NCBI RefSeq assembly: GCF_959608125.1
Contig: NZ_CAUHPG010000003.1
Coordinates: forward strand, 53,086-117,085
Reading direction: 5' to 3'
Origin: an uncultured Slackia sp.
GTDB lineage: Bacteria; Actinomycetota; Coriobacteriia; Coriobacteriales; Eggerthellaceae
DNA length: 64,000 nucleotides
Below the pieces are notes generated by a model. It had not been told where the DNA came from. It saw nothing but the letters and a program-made list of their open reading frames with translations, and made no database searches. This document shows, in pieces, positions 59,285 to 64,000 of this stretch. The number at the start of each line of letters is the position of its first letter. The first letter of the stretch is position 1. A program made the translations under genes and the position numbers.

Positions 59285-61087
59285 TTACACCCCGAACTGC
59301 ATTGCGCAGTAGCGGGCGTAGGTGCCGCCGAGGGCGATCAACTCGTCATGCGTGCCTTCTTCGACTACGCGTCCGTCGTCTACGACGGCGATTTTGTCGG
59401 CGCCGCGGATGGTGGAAAGCCGGTGCGCGATCACGAGCGTCGTGCGGCCCTTCGAAAGTTCCGCCAGCGATTCCTGCACGTGGCGTTCGCTTTCGTTGTC
59501 GAGGGCGCTCGTCGCTTCGTCCAAGATCAGGATCGGCGGGTTTTTCAGGAATACGCGCGCGATCGAGATGCGCTGCTTCTGTCCGCCCGACAAACGCGCG
59601 CCGCGTTCGCCCACGTAGGTATCGTATCCGTTTTCGAATTCCATGATAGCGTCGTGGATGTTCGCCCGTTTGGCCGCTTCGATCACCTCGGCGTCGCTCG
59701 CTGCAGGGTTGCCGTAGAGGATGTTGTCGCGAATGGTGCCGTCGAACAAGTACACGTCCTGCTGAACGATGCCCACGGTGCGTCGCAGCGATGCCAACGT
59801 GACGTCGCGCACGTCGGCGCCGTCGATCGTCACGCGCCCGCCGCATGCGTCGTAGAAGCGGGGCAGCAAAGAGCACGTGGTGGTTTTGCCGCCTCCGCTC
59901 GGGCCGACGAGCGCCGTGGTCTTGCCTGCGGGCGCATGCAGGGTGAAGCCGTCTAGCACGTCGGTCGTGCCGTCGTAGGAAAACGTCACGTCGTCATAGC
60001 GGATATCTCCGCGCACGCCCGCGTCTGCCGCCTTCTCCAGGTCGACCGCTTCGGGCCTGTCTTGCACGGCCGGCTCGATTGCCATGATTTCGGCGAAGCG
60101 GCGAAATCCAGCGTAGCCTTTCTGGAACTGCTCGGCGAAGTTGATCAGCTGCTCGATCGGCGAGAGGAAGATGCCGATGTAGAGGGCATAGATCGCCAGG
60201 TCGGTGGGCTGGATCTGCCCCTGCACCATGAAGTAGCCGCCGCCGACCACCACGATGGTATACAGCAGGCCCGTGAACAGGGAGTTCACGGCATGAAAAC
60301 GACCCATGAACTTATAGGAGCGCTCTTTGGTGTCCACGAACATCCGGTTGGTGCGCGCGAATTTCTCGGCCTCGAGCATCTCGTTGCCGAACGATTTCAC
60401 CACGCGCATGCCGCCCAGGGCGTCCTGGATGCGTGAATTGACGCCTGCCATAGTGCGGCGGTTCTCGGTGAAGATGACGCGCTTGCGGTAGTTGGTCCAT
60501 GCGGCGTAGGCCGCCATGACCACGGTGCAGGCCAGCATGATCAGCGTGAGCGGCACGTTTATGAAGAACAGCAGCACGAACGAGCCGACGATCTTCAGCG
60601 AGCAGATGAAGATGTTCTCAGGGCCGTGATGGGCGAGCTCCGATACGTCGAACAGGTCGGTGACCAGGCGGCTCATCATTTCGCCGGTGTTGTTCTTATC
60701 GTAATACGAGAAGCTGAGGCGCTGGTACTGGTCGAACAGGTCGGAACGCATATCGGCCTCCATGCGCGCGCCCATGACATGGCCCCAGCGGGCGATGAAC
60801 CACTGGCAGCCCGTACGCAGCAGATACAGGGCGATCATGCCGATGCAGATCAGGCCGAGCGCGCCCATCACCACGGGTGCGGGCTGCAGGAAGAAATCGC
60901 GCGTGAAGAAGTTGAGCAGCTGGGGAAATGCCAGGTCGATGCAGGCGAGAAGCGTGGCGCATACCAGATCGAACCAGAACAGGAACTTGTACTTGCTGTA
61001 ATAGCCGATGAATTTCTTGAACACCTGTCCGCCCGAGACGGAAGGATTGGCGGGTTCGCCCGGCTTGCGGGAGGGGATGGTGGACAC
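59285..61087 (-). CDS. ABC exporter with fused membrane and ATPase domains
   Basis: The 600-residue protein joins six membrane helices (residues about 25-325) with a C-terminal ATPase: Walker A GPSGGGKT, signature LSGGQKQR, Walker B ILILDEATSALD and the H-loop IAHRLS. It would work as a homodimer exporting lipids, peptides or drugs. It starts with GTG at 61087 behind an AAAGGA ribosome site; the in-frame sequence further upstream overlaps the aminopeptidase gene and is not coding. The ABCB/MsbA-like type is clear, the cargo is not. Confidence 0.9.
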   Translation of the reverse strand: MSTIPSRKPGEPANPSVSGGQVFKKFIGYYSKYKFLFWFDLVCATLLACIDLAFPQLLNFFTRDFFLQPAPVVMGALGLICIGMIALYLLRTGCQWFIARWGHVMGARMEADMRSDLFDQYQRLSFSYYDKNNTGEMMSRLVTDLFDVSELAHHGPENIFICSLKIVGSFVLLFFINVPLTLIMLACTVVMAAYAAWTNYRKRVIFTENRRTMAGVNSRIQDALGGMRVVKSFGNEMLEAEKFARTNRMFVDTKERSYKFMGRFHAVNSLFTGLLYTIVVVGGGYFMVQGQIQPTDLAIYALYIGIFLSPIEQLINFAEQFQKGYAGFRRFAEIMAIEPAVQDRPEAVDLEKAADAGVRGDIRYDDVTFSYDGTTDVLDGFTLHAPAGKTTALVGPSGGGKTTTCSLLPRFYDACGGRVTIDGADVRDVTLASLRRTVGIVQQDVYLFDGTIRDNILYGNPAASDAEVIEAAKRANIHDAIMEFENGYDTYVGERGARLSGGQKQRISIARVFLKNPPILILDEATSALDNESERHVQESLAELSKGRTTLVIAHRLSTIRGADKIAVVDDGRVVEEGTHDELIALGGTYARYCAMQFGV

Positions 61088-61180
61088 GACGTTCCTTTCT
61101 GCGCATGCGCGCGTCGCGGGGTTTATCGGGAAATCATGATAGGGCGGCAGGCTCGTTCGCGTTTCGCGGTGCGGCGAATG

Positions 61181-61217
61181 AGAAAGGGGCGAAACCCGCA
61201 TGTGCGAATTCCGCCCC
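61181..61217 (-). terminator. Probable terminator of the aminopeptidase gene
   Basis: On the minus strand GGGGCG pairs with CGCCCC (arms within 61186-61191 and 61212-61217) and is followed by TTTCTC. The stem has a bulge, so confidence is moderate. Confidence 0.5.
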
Positions 61218-61251
61218 GAACGCGATCGTGAACGCTTCAGCCGTGCGTCGC

Positions 61252-62685
61252 TTACGCGTATTTCAAGAATGCGCGGTAGGCCTTGAGCGTCTCGTAGAGG
61301 TCGGCCTTGTCGATGACCTCCCACGGCGCGTGCATGTTGAGCACGGCGACGCCGCAGTCGATGACGTTCATGCCGTACTTGGCCAGGATGTAGGCGATGG
61401 TGCCGCCGCCTCCGATGTCGACCTTGCCCAGCTCTGCGGTCTGGAACGCCGCCTCGCCCTTCTCCATGACGGCGCGGATCTTGGCCATGTATTCGGCGTT
61501 GGCGTCGTTGGAGCCGCTCTTGCCGCGGCTGCCCGTGAACTTGTTGAACACCACGCCGCGGCCCAGATACGCGGCGTTCTTGGTCTCGAAGGCGCTCGCG
61601 TAAGACGGGTCGAAGCCTGCGGACACGTCGCTGGAGAGCATGCTGGAGTTGGCTAGGCAGCGGCGCAGCGCCAAATCTCCCGCCTGTCCGGCCAGGTCCA
61701 TGATCTCGGCGACGGTGTTCTCGAAGAACATCGAGGTCATGCCGGTGGCGCCGACGCTGCCGATTTCCTCTTTGTCGACGAGGATGCATACGCCGGTCTT
61801 ATCGAGCTCGCCCGCTTCGAGCTGGGCGATCAGGCTGGGGTAGGCGCACACGCGGTCGTCGTGGCCGTAGCCGATCACCATGGAGCGGTCGAAGCCGCAG
61901 TCGCGCGCCGCGCCCGCGGGAACCACTTCGAGCTCGCTGGAAAGGAAATCCGCTTCCTCCATGTCGTATTTATCGGCGAGGATCGAAAGCAGCAGCGCCT
62001 TGACGGGCTCCTTTTCGGTCAGCTTTTCCAGCTCGTCGATCTGCGCGTCCGCGGCTTTCTCGGCCGCTTCGGAGGCTTTCGCCGGACGGCTGCCCGCAAG
62101 GATGTCGAGGTTTTCGCCTTCGATCACCTCGGAGGCCTTCTTCTGCAGCTGGTCCTGGGCCAGGTGCACCAGCAGGTCGGTGACGCAGAACACGGGGTCG
62201 CCTTCGTCTTCGCCCATGTTCACTTCGACGACGCTGCCGTCTTTCTTGGCGATCACGCCGTGGATGGCCAAAGGCAGGGTGACCCACTGGTATTTCTTGA
62301 TGCCGCCGTAGTAGTGCGTGTCGAGCAGCGCGAATCCGCCCGCTTCGTAGAGCGGGTTCTGCTTGATGTCCAGGCGCGGGCTGTCGATGTGGGCGCCCAG
62401 GATATTGAGCCCCTCCTCCATCGGGCGGCGGCCGATCTGCGCCAAGATGACCGACTTGCCGAAGCACTCGGCGTACACCTTGTCGCCGGCTGCGAGCGTG
62501 CGTCCGGCCGCACGGGCTTCGTCGACGGATACGTAGCCGGCTGCGCGTGCCATGGCGACGGCCGTCGCGGCGCATTCACGCTCGGTCTTGTTCTCGCTGA
62601 TGAACTTCTTGTAGTCGGTCGCGAACGATTCCACTGCGGCGAGGTCTGCCTCGTCGTAGGAGAGCCAGGCGTTTCTGTGTTCCAT
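61252..62685 (-). CDS. M18-family aspartyl aminopeptidase
   Basis: This is a 477-residue zinc aminopeptidase that removes N-terminal acidic residues. The metal ligands are in the expected order: His in GAHIDSPRLD, Asp in YGHDDRVCAYPS, Glu pair in DKEEIGS, Asp in SSDVSAGFDP and His in NMHAPWE. The length and the VPAGAARDCGFD insert fit bacterial M18 members. The ATG at 62685 has an AGCAGGAAA ribosome site. Confidence 0.92.
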   Translation of the reverse strand: MEHRNAWLSYDEADLAAVESFATDYKKFISENKTERECAATAVAMARAAGYVSVDEARAAGRTLAAGDKVYAECFGKSVILAQIGRRPMEEGLNILGAHIDSPRLDIKQNPLYEAGGFALLDTHYYGGIKKYQWVTLPLAIHGVIAKKDGSVVEVNMGEDEGDPVFCVTDLLVHLAQDQLQKKASEVIEGENLDILAGSRPAKASEAAEKAADAQIDELEKLTEKEPVKALLLSILADKYDMEEADFLSSELEVVPAGAARDCGFDRSMVIGYGHDDRVCAYPSLIAQLEAGELDKTGVCILVDKEEIGSVGATGMTSMFFENTVAEIMDLAGQAGDLALRRCLANSSMLSSDVSAGFDPSYASAFETKNAAYLGRGVVFNKFTGSRGKSGSNDANAEYMAKIRAVMEKGEAAFQTAELGKVDIGGGGTIAYILAKYGMNVIDCGVAVLNMHAPWEVIDKADLYETLKAYRAFLKYA

Positions 62686-62991
62686 GGTTTCCTGCTTTCA
62701 AGGACGGCGTTTCGTTATGTCGAGCATGGTATAGCACGCGAGGGCTCGCGGCGTTTCTGTTCGGAGCTCTTCCGGCAAGTTCCATCTTTCACACGGACTT
62801 CCGAATGCGTCGGCATCGGTTTCTTCGGCCCTTTTACATCCAATCGCTTTAGCTCCCTAAAGCGATTGGTGCTGTTTTCGTGTGGCACGACTTCGGAAAC
62901 GGCCGATTTTGCGCCGGGGGGTATGTTAAAACGCCGCCCGAGGCCTATAATAACCGGTCATATATAGCCCCGAACACGAAGGAGTAGCCAC
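62686..62991. other. Divergent gap between aminopeptidase and guaB with a hairpin
   Basis: The 306-bp gap holds a perfect 13-bp stem with a CTCC loop (62840-62869). Candidate promoter boxes for guaB (TATAAT-like at 62946-62951) lie near its end and the ribosome site GAAGGAG is at about 62978. The hairpin resembles a terminator, but no gene ends here. Apart from these I see nothing. Confidence 0.55.
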
Positions 62992-64000
62992 ATGGCGTTT
63001 TATTACGAGGAGCCCTCGCGCACCTTCAACGAGTACCTGCTGGTCCCTGGGCACACGCCCGCCAGCTGCATCCCGACCAAGGTCAGCCTGAAAACGCCGC
63101 TTGTCCGCTACCGCAAGGGCGAAGAGGAGTGCCCTCTCTCGCTGAACATCCCCATGGTGTCCGCCATCATGGCCGCTGTTTCCGACGACCGCATGGCTGT
63201 TGCTCTGGCCACCGAAGGCGGTCTGTCCTTCATCTACGGCAACCAGACCATCGAAGACCAGGCCGCCATGGTGTCTCGCGTCAAGCAGCACAAGGCCGGC
63301 TTCGTGGTGAGCGACGCCACCCTTTCTCCCGATATGACGCTTGAGCAGGTTCTCGAGCTCAAGGAGGCCACGGGCCATTCCACCATGCCCGTCACCGACG
63401 ACGGCAAGCCCAACGGCAAGCTGCTCGGCGTGGTGACCGAGCGCGACTACCGCCTGTCCCGCATGTCCCTCGACGCCAAGGTCTGCGACTTCATGACCCC
63501 GCGCGAGAAGCTCATCGTGGCTCCCGCCGAGACCTCCCTCAAAGAGGCCAACGACATCATTTGGGACCACAAGCTCAACAGCCTTCCGCTGGTCGACGAC
63601 CAGGATCACCTGGTCTACATGACCTTCCGTAAGGACTACGATTCCCACAAGGACAACCCGCTCGAGATGCTCGACGCCGAGAAGCGCTATATCGTGGGCG
63701 CAGGCATCAACTCCCGCGACTACGCCGAGCGCGTTCCCGCCCTGGTCGAGGCCGGCGCCGACGTGCTGTGCATCGACTCTTCCGAAGGCTTCTCCGACTG
63801 GCAGAAGATGACCATCGAATGGGTCCGCGAGCACTACGGCAACGACGTCAAGATCGGCGCGGGCAACGTCGTCGACCGCGAAGGCTTCCGCTTCCTCGCC
63901 GAGGCCGGCGCAGACTTCGTCAAGGTCGGCATCGGCGGCGGCTCTATCTGCATCACCCGCGAGACCAAGGGCATCGGCCGCGGCCAGGCCACCGCGACCA
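62992..64000 (+). CDS. guaB: IMP dehydrogenase, 5' part (truncated by window end)
   Basis: IMP dehydrogenase makes XMP for guanine nucleotide synthesis. About 336 residues are present. The barrel start reads YLLVPGHTPASC, PMVSAIMAAVSD; two CBS domains sit at about 92-205; AGADVLCIDSSEGFS and KIGAGNVV follow. The catalytic loop reads GIGGGSICITRETKG, with the nucleophile Cys. The usual sequence is GxGxGSICxTR; this fits but has an extra Gly, a variant I recall from clostridial and coriobacterial enzymes. An AAGGAG ribosome site lies before the ATG. The rest of the gene is beyond the window. Confidence 0.93.
   Translation, partial: MAFYYEEPSRTFNEYLLVPGHTPASCIPTKVSLKTPLVRYRKGEEECPLSLNIPMVSAIMAAVSDDRMAVALATEGGLSFIYGNQTIEDQAAMVSRVKQHKAGFVVSDATLSPDMTLEQVLELKEATGHSTMPVTDDGKPNGKLLGVVTERDYRLSRMSLDAKVCDFMTPREKLIVAPAETSLKEANDIIWDHKLNSLPLVDDQDHLVYMTFRKDYDSHKDNPLEMLDAEKRYIVGAGINSRDYAERVPALVEAGADVLCIDSSEGFSDWQKMTIEWVREHYGNDVKIGAGNVVDREGFRFLAEAGADFVKVGIGGGSICITRETKGIGRGQATAT

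Noticed and set aside
61088..61789. Upstream extension of the ABC exporter frame
   Set aside because: It overlaps the aminopeptidase gene and the gap after it and encodes Arg-rich shadow sequence. The GTG at 61087 has a ribosome site.

Overview
The window is a high-GC chromosomal segment from an anaerobic actinobacterium, most likely the class Coriobacteriia and probably family Eggerthellaceae. This is inferred from several things together. A twin-arginine lipoprotein flavoprotein of the fumarate-reductase type stands divergent to a many-membrane-segment LuxR regulator. There is a Tat-exported molybdenum oxidoreductase with NrfD-type subunits, and an arginine/ornithine-type antiporter. The eno...ftsB-like...ppx gene order is actinobacterial, while cysS/rlmB/yacP is an order known from Firmicutes. 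No transposase, integrase, phage structural gene, CRISPR array or rRNA operon was seen.

Layout. 1-13.5 kb: nadE, LuxR regulator with divergent flavoprotein, class I aldolase, EamA exporter, a convergent glycosyltransferase pair, acetamidase/formamidase-like protein, an AT-rich structured gap, tsaE, universal stress protein, threonine aldolase. 13.8-17.4 kb: the infA-rpmJ-rpsM-rpsK-rpsD-rpoA-rplQ translation/transcription operon. 17.6-20.3 kb: an amphipathic-helix protein, a lone ecfT and eno. 20.4-25.7 kb: a MoxR ATPase/VWA pair divergent from a BspA-like leucine-rich-repeat protein. 26-33.4 kb: APC antiporter, FtsB/DivIC-like protein, Ppx/GppA, tRNA-Leu, polyprenyl synthase, peptidoglycan-binding protein, Tat-type NlpC/P60 hydrolase. 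33.5-43.1 kb: tRNA-Pro, tatA, greA, lysS with an added tRNA-binding domain, CIRCE-controlled clpC, ispD-ispF, cysS. 43.4-52.2 kb: a respiratory block (NrfD-like, GntR, slipin, molybdoprotein, four-cluster ferredoxin, NrfD, a small CX4CH protein, DUF4405 cytochrome-b-like protein, TorD chaperone). 52.6-64 kb: rlmB, yacP-like NYN protein, flavin-type oxidase-fold protein, rlmH, LOTUS-DUF3825 protein, phosphoesterase, rhodanese, lipid-kinase-like protein, ABC exporter, M18 aminopeptidase and the 5' part of guaB.

Most striking point. The 9-kb respiratory block lies between cysS and rlmB, genes that are neighbours in many Gram-positive genomes. Related direct repeats flank it: a 99-bp core with 82 of 99 identical positions, each copy followed by a terminator-like hairpin whose sequence differs but whose pairing is kept. 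The torD stop codon lies inside the right copy. This looks like a respiratory module inserted at, or able to leave by, a dispersed repeat. Its least explained part is the pair at 50703-51496: a small anchored protein with two unusual CX4CH motifs, and a four-helix histidine-rich membrane protein.

Other points of note are the LOTUS-linker-DUF3825 protein with an AT-rich in-frame linker, the MoxR/VWA/LRR locus, the lysS fusion, and hairpin-rich intergenic regions at 10960-11210 and 41187-41658. Functions are read from sequence motifs and memory of families only; no database search was run.
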